From Bosea sp. AS-1 (GTDB taxonomy: Bacteria > Pseudomonadota > Alphaproteobacteria > Rhizobiales > Beijerinckiaceae), in the NCBI RefSeq assembly GCF_002220095.1, contig NZ_CP022372.1, forward strand, positions 3,258,501 through 3,322,500: DNA of 64,000 nt, written 5' to 3'. The notes beneath the pieces were generated by a model. It searched no databases. It saw only the letters and a list, made by a program, of their open reading frames with translations, and was not told the origin of the DNA. Position 1 is the first letter of the stretch; each line of letters opens with the position of its first letter. The position numbers were made by a program, and so were the translations under genes. Below, one piece after another: positions 1-9,073 of this stretch.

Positions 1-2232
1 GCGGGGCTGACGCTGGCGCAGCTCTTCCTGATCCTCGGCGCCTTCACCCTCGCCGCCTCCGTCTGGATCCTGCGCGTTCTGCCGACCAATCCGGTCAGCG
101 ATGCGCTCTCGATCGTGCTGCGTGCCTTTTACCGGCTCGAGGTCACCGGCCAGGAGAACATCGCCAAGGCCGGACCGAACGCCGTCATCGCGCTCAACCA
201 TGTCAGCTTCCTCGACTGGGCGGTGGCGCTCGCCATCCTCGACAAGGAGCCGGTTTTCGCCATCGACCACGGCATGGCCCAGCGCTGGTGGGTGAAGCCC
301 TTCCTGCGCATGACCCGCGCCATGCCGCTCGACCCGACGCGCCCGCTGGCGACACGCACACTGATCAATGCCGTCAAGGACGGAGAAAGCCTCGTGATCT
401 TCCCAGAAGGGCGTCTCACCGTGACCGGCAGCCTGATGAAGGTCTATGACGGCGCCGCCATGATCGCTGAGAAGTCCGGCGCCAAGGTCGTGCCGGTCCG
501 CATCGAGGGGCTGGAGGCGACCATCTTCTCCCGCCTCACCCGGGAGCAGGTTCGCCGCCGCTGGTTTCCCAAGCTTCGCGTCTCGGTGCTGGAACCGGTC
601 GCCCTCACCGTGCCGGAGGAGCTCAAGGGCAAGGCGCGCCGGCAGGCGGCAGGCGCGGCGCTCTACCAGATCATGTCAGACCTGATCTTCCGCACCACGC
701 CGATCGACCGCAGCGTCTTCGACGCCGTGGCCGAGGCGGCCGGCATCCATGGCTGGAGCCGCGTCGCGGTCGAGGATCCATTGACCGGGGCGCTGACCTA
801 TCGCCGTCTCATGATCGGCGCCCATGTGCTCGGCCGCAAGCTGATGCCGATGGCCGAGAAGGGCGAGGCGATCGGCGTGATGCTGCCCAACGCCAACGGC
901 GCGGCGGTGACGCTGCTCGGCCTGTTCTCTGCGGCCCGCGTACCGGCGATGATCAACTTCACCGCCGGCGCAACCAATGTCGCCGCCGCTTGCAAGGCCG
1001 CGCTGATCAGGACCATCGTCACCTCGCGCGCCTTCGTCGAAAAGGGGCGCCTGACCGGGCTGGTCGAGGCGCTGCAACCTGATGTCCGCATCGTCTATCT
1101 GGAAGACGTTCGTGAGACGGTCAGCTTGAGCGACAAGCTGAAGGCCTTCTGGGGTCATGGCCAGGCGCTCGTGCCGGCGACGGGGGCGGATCGCGCCGCG
1201 ATCCTGTTCACCTCGGGCTCGGAAGGCACACCGAAGGGCGTCGTCCTGTCGAATGCGAACATGCTCGCCAATGCGGCGCAGGCCGCCGCGCGCATCGATT
1301 TCGGCCGGCGCGACAAGGTCTTCAACGTCCTGCCGGTGTTCCACTCCTTCGGTTTGACGGTGGGGCTCGTCCTGCCGCTGGTCTCCGGCGTGCCGGTCTA
1401 TCTCTACCCCTCGCCGTTGCACTATCGGATCGTGCCGGAGCTGGTCTACGGCTCGAACGCCACGATCCTGTTCGGCACCGACACCTTCCTCTCCGGCTAC
1501 GCCCGCGCCGCCCATCCTTACGATCTGCGCTCGCTGCGCTACATCCTCGCCGGTGCCGAGCCGGTGAAGGAGGCGACGCGACGGACCTATATGGAAAAGT
1601 TCGGCCAACGCATCCTGGAGGGCTACGGCGTCACCGAGACCGCGCCGGTACTGGCGCTCAATACGCCGATGTTCAACCGCTTCGGTACGGTCGGGCGGAT
1701 CATGCCTGGCATGGAGGCGCGGCTGGAGCCCGTGCCGGGTGTCGAGGATGGCGGGCGCCTCTCCGTACGCGGCCCCAACATCATGCTCGGCTATCTGCGC
1801 GCCGAGAATCCCGGCGTGCTGGAGCCGCCACCGGAAGGCTGGCACGACACCGGCGACATCGTCACCATCGACCGCGACGGCTTCATCACCATCAAGGGTC
1901 GCGCCAAGCGCTTCGCCAAGATCGCCGGCGAGATGGTCTCGCTCGCGGCGATCGAGGGCATGGCTGCCGAGCTCTGGCCCGATGCGCTCTCCGCCGTCGC
2001 CAGCCTGCCCGATCCGCGCAAGGGCGAGCGATTGGTGCTGGTGACGCAGAAGCAGGGCGCGACCCGTGCCGATTTCCAGGCTTTCGCCAAGACCAAGGGT
2101 GCCTCCGAATTGATGGTACCGGCCGAGGTGCTGGTCGTGCCGGCCGTGCCGGTGCTCGGCTCGGGCAAGCTCGACTTCGCCGGGGTCACGCGCCTCGTCA
2201 AGGAACGCGCTGCGGCGCAGGCGGCAGCGTGA
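1..2232 (+). CDS. aas: MFS - acyltransferase - acyl-ACP synthetase fusion (LplT-Aas type), 5' end outside window
   Basis: The reading frame is already open at the window edge. The first ~30 codons encode a hydrophobic helix like the last helix of an MFS carrier, so the protein is probably LplT (lysophospholipid flippase) fused to Aas (2-acylglycerophosphoethanolamine acyltransferase/acyl-ACP synthetase). Numbering from base 1, the PlsC block I N-H-x4-D is at residues 66-72 and block III FPEGR at 134-138. The AMP-binding P-loop TSGSEGTPKG is at about 404-413 and a YGVTETAP adenylate motif follows. Known Aas proteins re-acylate imported lysophospholipids at the inner membrane. The stop overlaps the next start (GTGA), so it is the visible head of the operon that runs to 7392. 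The domain calls are firm. The physiological substrate is inferred. Confidence 0.88.
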   Translation, partial: AGLTLAQLFLILGAFTLAASVWILRVLPTNPVSDALSIVLRAFYRLEVTGQENIAKAGPNAVIALNHVSFLDWAVALAILDKEPVFAIDHGMAQRWWVKPFLRMTRAMPLDPTRPLATRTLINAVKDGESLVIFPEGRLTVTGSLMKVYDGAAMIAEKSGAKVVPVRIEGLEATIFSRLTREQVRRRWFPKLRVSVLEPVALTVPEELKGKARRQAAGAALYQIMSDLIFRTTPIDRSVFDAVAEAAGIHGWSRVAVEDPLTGALTYRRLMIGAHVLGRKLMPMAEKGEAIGVMLPNANGAAVTLLGLFSAARVPAMINFTAGATNVAAACKAALIRTIVTSRAFVEKGRLTGLVEALQPDVRIVYLEDVRETVSLSDKLKAFWGHGQALVPATGADRAAILFTSGSEGTPKGVVLSNANMLANAAQAAARIDFGRRDKVFNVLPVFHSFGLTVGLVLPLVSGVPVYLYPSPLHYRIVPELVYGSNATILFGTDTFLSGYARAAHPYDLRSLRYILAGAEPVKEATRRTYMEKFGQRILEGYGVTETAPVLALNTPMFNRFGTVGRIMPGMEARLEPVPGVEDGGRLSVRGPNIMLGYLRAENPGVLEPPPEGWHDTGDIVTIDRDGFITIKGRAKRFAKIAGEMVSLAAIEGMAAELWPDALSAVASLPDPRKGERLVLVTQKQGATRADFQAFAKTKGASELMVPAEVLVVPAVPVLGSGKLDFAGVTRLVKERAAAQAAA

Positions 2233-3191
2233 TCGGTTTCTGGCTCAAGGCGCTGACGCGCCCGACCCTCGACCTCACGCTCGCCACCCATGCCGGGCTG
2301 GAGACGCGGATCGTCGAACGCCCGGGTGCTGTGCTCGATGACGAAGCGCTCGGGGCGCTGGTGGAGAAGCTGCGCGGCATCGCCTCCCGCACACTGGACA
2401 AGGGGGCTCTCACCTACGGCGTCTTCTCCGGCGAACGCGAGCGCCTTGCCCAAACAGTGGTGACTCTGATCACTGACAAGGCGAGCGGTCAGGCCATTGC
2501 CTTCAATGCGCTGGCCGAGATGAAAATACCGCTCGACGGCGACACGCAGACCGTCACCCATCTCGGCCTCGTCATGGTCGATCCCGAGGCGCGCGGGCGC
2601 GGCCTGTCCTGGGTGCTCTACGGCCTGACCGTGCTGGTGCTGTTCGTCCGCGGCGGGCTGCGGCCGCGCTGGGTCTCCAACGTCACGCAGGTGCCCGGCG
2701 TAGTCGGCATGGTCTGCCAGACCTTCTCCGACGTCTATCCCTCGCCAGATCCCGGCAGCCGCCAGAGCTTCGCCCATCTGACGCTGGCGCGGCGGATCAT
2801 GCGCGATCACCGCGACGTCTTCGGCGTCGGCCCGGAGGCCGGCTTCGACGAGGCCCGCTCCGTCATCACCAACGCCTATACCGGTGGCTCCGACGACCTG
2901 AAGAAGAGCTTCGAGGTCGCGACCCATCACCGCGAGGAACGCTACAACGACTTCTGCCGACACGAGCTCGACTATGAGCGCGGCGACGACGTGCTCCAGA
3001 TCGGTCGCATGGACCTCGCCGCGGCGCGGCGCTACCTACTCGGCCAGGTGCCCCGCGCCTCGCTGCCCGGGTTGATCGGCGCCTCGCTCTTCCTCCTGCT
3101 GCAGAGCTTCGTCCTGCCACTCTTCCACTGGCTCGACGACAGCCGACGCTTCGGTATCCTGCGACCCCGCGCGGCAAAGGCGAAACCCTGA
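2229..3191 (+). CDS. GNAT-like N-acyltransferase with C-terminal hydrophobic helix
   Basis: This 320-residue protein starts with GTG inside the stop of the upstream gene (GTGA overlap), so translation is probably coupled. Residues 113-132 (HLGLVMVDPE followed by ARGRGLS) resemble GNAT motif A, the acyl-CoA pyrophosphate loop, with the pattern R-G-R-G. A hydrophobic stretch near residues 285-305 could anchor the C-terminus to the membrane. No substrate can be read from the sequence. GNAT-fold enzymes also include long-chain N-acyl amino acid synthases, which would suit a neighbour that activates fatty acids, but that is inference. It may instead be only distantly related to GNATs. Confidence 0.6.
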   Translation: MIGFWLKALTRPTLDLTLATHAGLETRIVERPGAVLDDEALGALVEKLRGIASRTLDKGALTYGVFSGERERLAQTVVTLITDKASGQAIAFNALAEMKIPLDGDTQTVTHLGLVMVDPEARGRGLSWVLYGLTVLVLFVRGGLRPRWVSNVTQVPGVVGMVCQTFSDVYPSPDPGSRQSFAHLTLARRIMRDHRDVFGVGPEAGFDEARSVITNAYTGGSDDLKKSFEVATHHREERYNDFCRHELDYERGDDVLQIGRMDLAAARRYLLGQVPRASLPGLIGASLFLLLQSFVLPLFHWLDDSRRFGILRPRAAKAKP

Positions 3192-4084
3192 TGCAAGGCT
3201 CCGATGGCGAACGTTTCGACTATGAGCGCTTCACCACCCGCAATATCGGTTTCGTCACTCCTGCCGAGCAGGAGCGGCTGAGAGCGAGCCGCGTCTTCGT
3301 CTGCGGCGTCGGCGGCATGGGCGGGGCGGCCTTCATGGCGCTGGTGCGAGCCGGCATCGGCCATTTCGTCGTCGCCGATATCGATGTCTTCGAGGTCTCG
3401 AACCTGAATCGCCAGGTCTTCGCCAACGCCGCCACGATCGGCCGGCCCAAGGCGGAAGCTGCCGCCGAAGCCGCCCGCGCGATCAACCCGACGGTGCAGA
3501 TCGAGGTACTCGGTGCCGAATGGAGCGAGCGGCTGCCGGAGATCGCTGCGCGCTGCCCTGTCATCGTCAATGGCATGGACGACATCGCGGCAGGCCTGCA
3601 TCTCTACCGCACAGCCAAGTTGGCCGGCGCGACCGTCATCGACGCCTATATGTCCCCCCTGCCCTCGATCATCGTCGTTCGCCCGGACGACCCGCGCCCC
3701 GAGGAGCGTCTGGGCTTCCCGACGCTGGGCAAGGACTGGCAGAGCCTGAGCGAGGGAGACCGGCGCGCCGCGCTCTTCTGCGAGGTCGAGCACGTCATGC
3801 TGCATTCGCGCTCGCGCCATCACGTCGATCTTGCCATCGCCGCCGAGGTCGCGGCCGGCCGACGCAGCCGCATGTCCTTCGCGCCGATGGTCATCACCAC
3901 CGGCATGCTGATGGCCGATGAAGCGATCGCGCTCGCACTCGGGCGCCACACGGGCACGGATTGCCGCGGCTGGTTCTTCAACCCGCATCGCCCCGCGGTG
4001 GAGAAGCCTCTCCCAGCGCCCCTTGCCGCTCTGCTGCGGCCCTTCGTGCGCCGGGCGCTGCGCAAGATGATGGCCGGGCCATGA
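3191..4084 (+). CDS. ThiF/MoeB/HesA-family E1-like adenylyltransferase
   Basis: The 297-residue protein has the E1 nucleotide-binding fold. It shows GVGGMGG at 39-45, the acidic strand end D-I-D at 63-65, S-N-L-N-R-Q at 70-75, K87 in R-P-K-A-E and an N-G-M-D-D strand at 127-131. These match the residues that bind ATP and Mg in MoeB/ThiF. The paired CxxC zinc ligands of MoeB and ThiF are absent: the only cysteines lie near 38, 122, 197 and 258. No ubiquitin-like/ThiS-like carrier gene is seen in the window. It starts one base inside the upstream stop (TGATG). It probably adenylates a carboxylate, either a small molecule or a peptide C-terminus, but the substrate is unknown. Confidence 0.8.
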   Translation: MQGSDGERFDYERFTTRNIGFVTPAEQERLRASRVFVCGVGGMGGAAFMALVRAGIGHFVVADIDVFEVSNLNRQVFANAATIGRPKAEAAAEAARAINPTVQIEVLGAEWSERLPEIAARCPVIVNGMDDIAAGLHLYRTAKLAGATVIDAYMSPLPSIIVVRPDDPRPEERLGFPTLGKDWQSLSEGDRRAALFCEVEHVMLHSRSRHHVDLAIAAEVAAGRRSRMSFAPMVITTGMLMADEAIALALGRHTGTDCRGWFFNPHRPAVEKPLPAPLAALLRPFVRRALRKMMAGP

Positions 4085-5283
4085 ATCCGGCTCTGGTCGC
4101 CGACACCATCGCCGACCTCTGCGGCGCGCTTGGCGTCGGCGTGGCGATACTGACTCTGCGGCGGCGCGATCCGCATGGCGCCCTCACCGCGCGCTTCCTG
4201 CCGGCGCTCGGCCTCGTTGCCGCCCTCTTCACCTTGCGTGGCCTCGGCGGCTGGAGCGGCAGCGCCCTGCTCCAGCGCAGCGCCCTCGTGTGTGCCTCGC
4301 TTTTCCCGCTCGCCGCGCTGATCGTGGCCGAGGGGACGCTGCGCCGGCATGCCCCGCGCTGGCTCAAGCTCGCTGTGCTCGCCGGGGCGCTGTTGCTCGC
4401 ACTCGCCAGCCTCGCCGGCCTTCCAAACCACGTGCTGCTCTATGGCTCGCTGCTCGCTGCCTTCCAGATCGCGACCTTTGCCAGCCTCGGCCTGCTGCTC
4501 TTCATCCGCGACCGAACCTCCCTGACCGCGGCCGAGAATGACGGCGTCTGGCGGCTCGGCTGGGGCGCCTTCCTCGTCCTGCCCTTCATCCTGAGCGATT
4601 TTCGCGGCCTCTGGCCGGACATGCCGGTCAGGCTCGGCGGGCTCGGCGCGCTGCTGATCGTCTCGCTGATGCTGGTGACCGGAGGTTCGACCCGGACGCG
4701 CCGGCAAGGCTTCGCGCTGATGGTGCTGCGCCTCGTCGGCGCGATGGCGCTCGGGCTCGGAGCGGCCTTCCTCATGGCGAACCCCGATCTCGCCGACATG
4801 GCACGGATGGTCGCGATCGCCCTCGCTGGGGTGCTGGCCATCGGCCTCATGGTCGATGCGCTGAACGGCGCCTTCGAGCAAAGCACCCCCGGCATGCTGG
4901 CCTCGCTGGCCCGCTCAGGCGCAATGGGGCGCGAGGCGCTCGTCGCCCAGCTCACGGAGCATCCGCTGTTCGAGAATGCCGCCCGCCTGCGCGAAGTCGA
5001 CCTCGCCGACTACGACCCACCGGTCCTGCGCGCGGCCCTTTCGGACGTGGCCGTGCTGCGCGCGGCCGATCGTCCCTGGGGCCGCAAGCTCGACGCTCCC
5101 GACTATCAGCGCCTCGCCGCGTTGCTCGCGACCCATTCCGCCAGCCACTTGCTGGTCCTGGGACGGGATCCACTCGATCTCATCCTGCTGACGGTGCCGG
5201 TCGTCTCCGCAGATCCCGCGACCGAGACCGCGCTGGTGCTGATCCGCCGGCTGCTCGCAGACGCGCCCCGGGAGGCCGCATGA
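4081..5283 (+). CDS. Polytopic membrane protein of unknown function
   Basis: The start is the ATG that overlaps the stop of the E1-like gene (ATGA), giving 400 residues. The frame is open for 40 codons further upstream, but that part lies inside the ThiF gene and is not needed. The first ~270 residues are almost continuously hydrophobic, with about eight membrane helices broken by short basic loops such as R-R-R-D and R-H-A-P-R. The last ~130 residues are soluble and acidic, with no motif I recognise. The strict ATGA overlaps on both sides place it firmly in the operon. It might be an accessory or export component for the product of this operon, but no function is assigned. Confidence 0.7.
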   Translation: MNPALVADTIADLCGALGVGVAILTLRRRDPHGALTARFLPALGLVAALFTLRGLGGWSGSALLQRSALVCASLFPLAALIVAEGTLRRHAPRWLKLAVLAGALLLALASLAGLPNHVLLYGSLLAAFQIATFASLGLLLFIRDRTSLTAAENDGVWRLGWGAFLVLPFILSDFRGLWPDMPVRLGGLGALLIVSLMLVTGGSTRTRRQGFALMVLRLVGAMALGLGAAFLMANPDLADMARMVAIALAGVLAIGLMVDALNGAFEQSTPGMLASLARSGAMGREALVAQLTEHPLFENAARLREVDLADYDPPVLRAALSDVAVLRAADRPWGRKLDAPDYQRLAALLATHSASHLLVLGRDPLDLILLTVPVVSADPATETALVLIRRLLADAPREAA

Positions 5284-6395
5284 TCGAGATCCTCCGCAAT
5301 GACCGCCGGCGCGCCTTTGCCGTCTCGGCCGAGATCTACCCGCGCGAGAGCGCCTATGTGCCACCGATGTGGTCCGATTTCGACCGCATACTCGATCCCG
5401 CGCGCAATCCTCTCGTCACCGAAGGGCATGGTCGCTTCGAGCTGTTCACCGCACTGCGCGACGGCCGCCCGCTCGGCCGCATCGTCGCGACGATCCACGA
5501 CGCCTCGAACGCCCGCCATGGCATGCGCAGGGCCCAGTTCGGCTATTTCGACTGCGCCGACGATCCGGAGGTCGCAACCGCCCTGCTCGGCGCCGCCGAG
5601 GAGTGGGCCCGCGAGCGCGGCATGACGGAGATCGTGGGCAACTTCAACCTGACCGCGATGCAGCAGATCGGCATGGTGACGGAGGGCTTCGAGCGCGCGC
5701 CCTATACCGATATGATCTGGAGCCCACCGCATCTGCCGCTCGTGCTCGAAGCAAACGGCTACGCCCGAACCTTCCCGATGACCACCTTCGAGATCGCGCT
5801 CGGCGAAATCGATCCTGCCCGGCTGCTCGGCCCGAAACAGCACGCTGTTCTCGCCGATCTCGACTACAGCTGGCTGCCGATCGACCGCAGTCATTTCGCG
5901 CAGCGGCTCGAGGATTCGCGCCTCATCCTCAATGACGGCTTCGATGCCAATCCCATGTTCGTGCCGCCCACGGCCGGCGAATACCGCTTCCAGGCCGGCG
6001 ACATGATGTGGGTCATCGACAAGCGGATATCGACCGTGATCCAGTTCCGTGGCGAGCCGGTCGGCGCGATCATCGCGATCCCCGACCTCAACCCGCTGGT
6101 GAAAGCGGTCGGTGGGCGCATCGGCCCCTCCTTCCCGCTGCGCTTCATCTGGCACCGCTGGACCAATAAGCGGGCCGTGATCGTCTACCAATCCGTCTGC
6201 CGCGCCTTCCACGACCGCGGGATCAACGGCGCCATGCTCTACAAGGTCTCAAGGGCGCTGAAGGCCGCCGGCTACACCACGCTCGGCGGCACCTGGATCG
6301 CCGACATCAATGGGCCGAGCTTGCGGCAGGCGGAAAAGGCCGGTGCGAAGCCGCTGCACAAGCTCCATCTCTTCGCCAAATCTCTGGCCCGGTGA
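5280..6395 (+). CDS. GNAT-superfamily-like acyltransferase, long form
   Basis: The start codon overlaps the previous stop (ATGA). The 371-residue protein resembles the two-lobed GNAT-like proteins often annotated as N-acetyltransferases, ~370 residues long. The N-terminal part has a GRIVATIH strand and the sequence FGYFDCADDPEVA followed by an EEWARERG helix. The C-terminal lobe has the ALKAAGYTTLGGTWIADIN region that ends in a conserved helix and K-A-G-A-K-P. No clear acetyl-CoA R/Q-x-x-G-x-G/A loop is visible, so catalysis is not proven. It is the second acyltransferase-like gene in the operon, which suggests that amino groups are acylated in the pathway. Confidence 0.62.
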   Translation: MIEILRNDRRRAFAVSAEIYPRESAYVPPMWSDFDRILDPARNPLVTEGHGRFELFTALRDGRPLGRIVATIHDASNARHGMRRAQFGYFDCADDPEVATALLGAAEEWARERGMTEIVGNFNLTAMQQIGMVTEGFERAPYTDMIWSPPHLPLVLEANGYARTFPMTTFEIALGEIDPARLLGPKQHAVLADLDYSWLPIDRSHFAQRLEDSRLILNDGFDANPMFVPPTAGEYRFQAGDMMWVIDKRISTVIQFRGEPVGAIIAIPDLNPLVKAVGGRIGPSFPLRFIWHRWTNKRAVIVYQSVCRAFHDRGINGAMLYKVSRALKAAGYTTLGGTWIADINGPSLRQAEKAGAKPLHKLHLFAKSLAR

Positions 6396-6402
6396 GCCCG
6401 CT

Positions 6403-7392
6403 ATGATCGAGCGCCCGCTCCTGGAGGAACTTGTCGCCGAGGCGCGGCTGGCACCCAGCGTCCACAACATCCAGCCAACGCGCTGGCGTTGCATCGGCGA
6501 ACGCATCCTCGTCCTGGCCGATCCGTCGCGCCGCCTGCCCGTCGCCGATCCGAGCGGTCACGATGTCCGCCTCTCGCATGGTGCTGCCGTCGAAGGCATG
6601 GCTCTGTCCCTCGGACGGCGCGGGCTCCGCCTCATCGAAACCGAGCTTCACCCCGCTGTGGCGCCGGCCGTGGATGGCCTTGCCCCGATCGCAACGCTAC
6701 GGATCGCAGCCGGCGGCGAGCCTGATCCTCTTGCGGCTGCTGCGCCACGCCGCAGCAGCTGGCGCGGCCGGTTCGACAGGGCGACCGGCGCGGCCGACGC
6801 CGCCATGGCCGAGGTCGCGGCCGCAGAGCACGATCTGCTGGTGGTCGCAGCGGATCAGGTCGGGCGGATCGCGCAACTCGCCGATAGGGCGAACCTGCAT
6901 TTTCTCTGCGATGCGGCGCATCGCCGCGAGTTGCTGAGCTGGATGCGGCTCTCGCCGCGCCATGCCCGCTATGCGACCGATGGGCTCAATGCGGAAGCGC
7001 TGGCGATGGGGCGGATAGAGGCCTTTGGGGCCGGACTTGTGCTGGGGCCGCTGTTCGAGCCGCTGCACACGCTCGGCCTCGCTGGTGCCCTGACGGGCGA
7101 AAGCACGAAGACGCGCTCCGGCGCGATCGCGCTGTTCCACCGGCCGGTGGGGGAAGACCCGCTCCTGTCGGGTCGGGCCTTCTATCGCGCCTGGCTCGGT
7201 CTGACGCAACGCGGCTTCAGTGCATGCCCGATGTCTGTTCTGGTCGATTGGCCCGAGGCGCGCGAGGCGCTGGAAGCTCTCGTCCCGCTGCCGCCCAGCC
7301 GCCGGCTGGTCAACGTCTTCCGCTTCGGGCTGGCGCCGCGAGCACGGGCCGGCGGGCATAGCCGCCTGCCCGTCGACGCTCTGATCACCTAG
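6403..7392 (+). CDS. Nitroreductase-family protein (Acg-like)
   Basis: The start at ATG 6403 gives 329 residues and lies 7 nt after the previous stop. An upstream in-frame ATG lies inside the preceding gene and would add an unlikely basic leader. The N-terminus, LLEELVAEARLAPSVHNIQP, is the typical nitroreductase FMN-binding start (helix plus A-P-S-x-H-N-x-Q-P). A later segment, ALFHRPVGEDPLLSGRAFYRAWL, fits the Acg/Rv3131-like branch. Family members bind FMN or flavin and act as oxidoreductases. Some partner with E1-like proteins in peptide modification, for example SagB-type dehydrogenases. The presence of an E1-like gene three genes upstream makes a joint role possible but unproven. Confidence 0.75.
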   Translation: MIERPLLEELVAEARLAPSVHNIQPTRWRCIGERILVLADPSRRLPVADPSGHDVRLSHGAAVEGMALSLGRRGLRLIETELHPAVAPAVDGLAPIATLRIAAGGEPDPLAAAAPRRSSWRGRFDRATGAADAAMAEVAAAEHDLLVVAADQVGRIAQLADRANLHFLCDAAHRRELLSWMRLSPRHARYATDGLNAEALAMGRIEAFGAGLVLGPLFEPLHTLGLAGALTGESTKTRSGAIALFHRPVGEDPLLSGRAFYRAWLGLTQRGFSACPMSVLVDWPEAREALEALVPLPPSRRLVNVFRFGLAPRARAGGHSRLPVDALIT

Positions 7393-7497
7393 CGGCGACG
7401 GAGCGATCCGAGCGGATCACACGTCTCTGCCAATGGCTTGGAGCCGGATCCGATCAGATCGATTCAACCTGACCGGAGCCGATTCCAGCGTATCGCG

Positions 7498-8949
7498 TTA
7501 CGCGCCGAGCCCACCCATGAGGGTGTACTTGATCTCGATGAACTCCTCGATGCCGTGGAGCGAGCCCTCGCGACCGAGGCCGGATTCCTTGACACCGCCG
7601 AAGGGCGCGACCTCCGTGCCGAGAATGGCCGAATTGACGCCGACCATGCCATATTCGAGCTCTTCAGCGACCCTGAAGGCACGGCCGAGGTCCTTGGTGT
7701 AGAAATAGGCGGCCAGGCCGAAGGGCGTGTCGTTTGCCATGGCGACGACCTCGTCCTCGCTCTTGAAGCGATAAACCGGCGCCAGCGGCCCGAAGGTCTC
7801 CTCCCGCGTAACCAGCATTTTCGTCGTGACGCCCGACAACACGGTCGGCTCATAGAAGGTGCGGCCGAGCGCATGGCGCTTGCCGCCGACCATCACCCTG
7901 GCGCCGCCCGCGACCGCATCCGCGACGTGACGCTCGACCTTCTCGACCGCGCGCTCGTTGATCAGCGGCCCCTGCACCACGCCGACCTCGACGCCGTTGC
8001 CGACCTTCATCTTCGCGACCTCGCCGGCGAACTTCTCGACGAAAGCGTCGTGAATGCCCTCCTGCACGAAGAGCCGGTTGGTGCAGACGCAGGTCTGGCC
8101 CATGTTGCGGAACTTCGCCGCGATCGCGCCCTGCACGGCGGCATCGAGATCGGCGTCGTCGAAGACGATGAAAGGCGCGTTGCCGCCAAGCTCGAGCCCG
8201 ACCTTCTTCACGGTCGAGGCCGCCTGCTGCATCAGCAGCTTGCCGACCGGGGTCGAGCCGGTGAAACCGATGAAGCGCACGGCCGGATGCGAGGTCATGA
8301 CGCCGCCGATCGCGACCGCATCACCCGTGACGATGTTGATGACGCCCTTCGGGAAGCCCGCCCGCTCCGCCAGCACAACCAGCGCCAATGCGGTCAACGG
8401 CGTGTCGGGAGCCGGCTTGACCACGAAGGTGCAGCCCGCCGCGAGGCCCGGCGCGCATTTGCGCGTGATCATCGCCGCCGGGAAGTTCCAGGGCGTGATC
8501 GCGGCGCAGACGCCGACCGGCTGCTTCGAGACGATGATGCGCGAATGCGGGAAGGGCGAGGGAATCGTCTCGCCATAGATGCGCTTGGCCTCCTCCGCGT
8601 AGAATTCCACGAAGGAGGCGGCATAGGCGACCTCACCGCGCGCCTCGGCCAGCGGCTTGCCCTGCTCCGCCGTCATGATCTGTGCCAGATCCTCCTGGTT
8701 CGCCATGATCAGCTCGAACCACTTGCGCAGGATCTGCGAACGCTCCTTGGCAGTCTTCTTCGCCCAGGGCTTGAAGGCGCGCGCGGCAGCCTCGACCGCA
8801 GCCGTGGTTTCGTCCGCACCGAAGCGCGGCACCTTGGCTAGCACCTCGCCCGTCGCCGGGTTCTCCACCGCGTCGACAGCCTCGCCGATCCAGGCGCCAT
8901 CGACATGGCACTGTGACTTCAGGAGGGACGGATCGTTCAATGTCAGCAT
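7498..8949 (-). CDS. gabD: NAD(P)-dependent succinate-semialdehyde dehydrogenase
   Basis: At 483 residues it matches the usual GabD length. It shows the aldehyde dehydrogenase motifs PWNFP (153-157), FTGSTPVG (229-236), the general base E253 in LELGG, and the catalytic cysteine C287 in GQTCVC. The second cysteine two residues later is usual in GabD. It oxidises succinate semialdehyde to succinate at the end of GABA or arginine/putrescine breakdown in the cytosol. It lies 124 nt downstream of the CtlX-type gene on the same strand, so both may serve arginine/citrulline-derived nitrogen use. Related semialdehyde dehydrogenases, such as glutarate-semialdehyde dehydrogenase, cannot be excluded. 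Confidence 0.88.
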   Translation of the reverse strand: MLTLNDPSLLKSQCHVDGAWIGEAVDAVENPATGEVLAKVPRFGADETTAAVEAAARAFKPWAKKTAKERSQILRKWFELIMANQEDLAQIMTAEQGKPLAEARGEVAYAASFVEFYAEEAKRIYGETIPSPFPHSRIIVSKQPVGVCAAITPWNFPAAMITRKCAPGLAAGCTFVVKPAPDTPLTALALVVLAERAGFPKGVINIVTGDAVAIGGVMTSHPAVRFIGFTGSTPVGKLLMQQAASTVKKVGLELGGNAPFIVFDDADLDAAVQGAIAAKFRNMGQTCVCTNRLFVQEGIHDAFVEKFAGEVAKMKVGNGVEVGVVQGPLINERAVEKVERHVADAVAGGARVMVGGKRHALGRTFYEPTVLSGVTTKMLVTREETFGPLAPVYRFKSEDEVVAMANDTPFGLAAYFYTKDLGRAFRVAEELEYGMVGVNSAILGTEVAPFGGVKESGLGREGSLHGIEEFIEIKYTLMGGLGA

Positions 8950-9073
8950 GATGGAATCCAGCTTGGCTTTGCTTCAATGCGCCAGGGGGCAGAACCCCAT
9001 CTTCCAGATTCCAGCCCAGCCGCACAACCTCGCAGCAACGAAAGCCGGAGGTGCTGCCAACGCAACGGCCCCT

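Noticed and set aside
676..2963. Long open frames antisense to the acyltransferase and GNAT genes (about 390 residues each)
   Set aside because: They are arginine/histidine/alanine-rich, lack motifs and lie opposite well-supported genes. Such shadows are common at this GC content.
7438..8841. 467-residue open frame antisense to gabD
   Set aside because: Shadow of a clear aldehyde dehydrogenase with intact catalytic residues.
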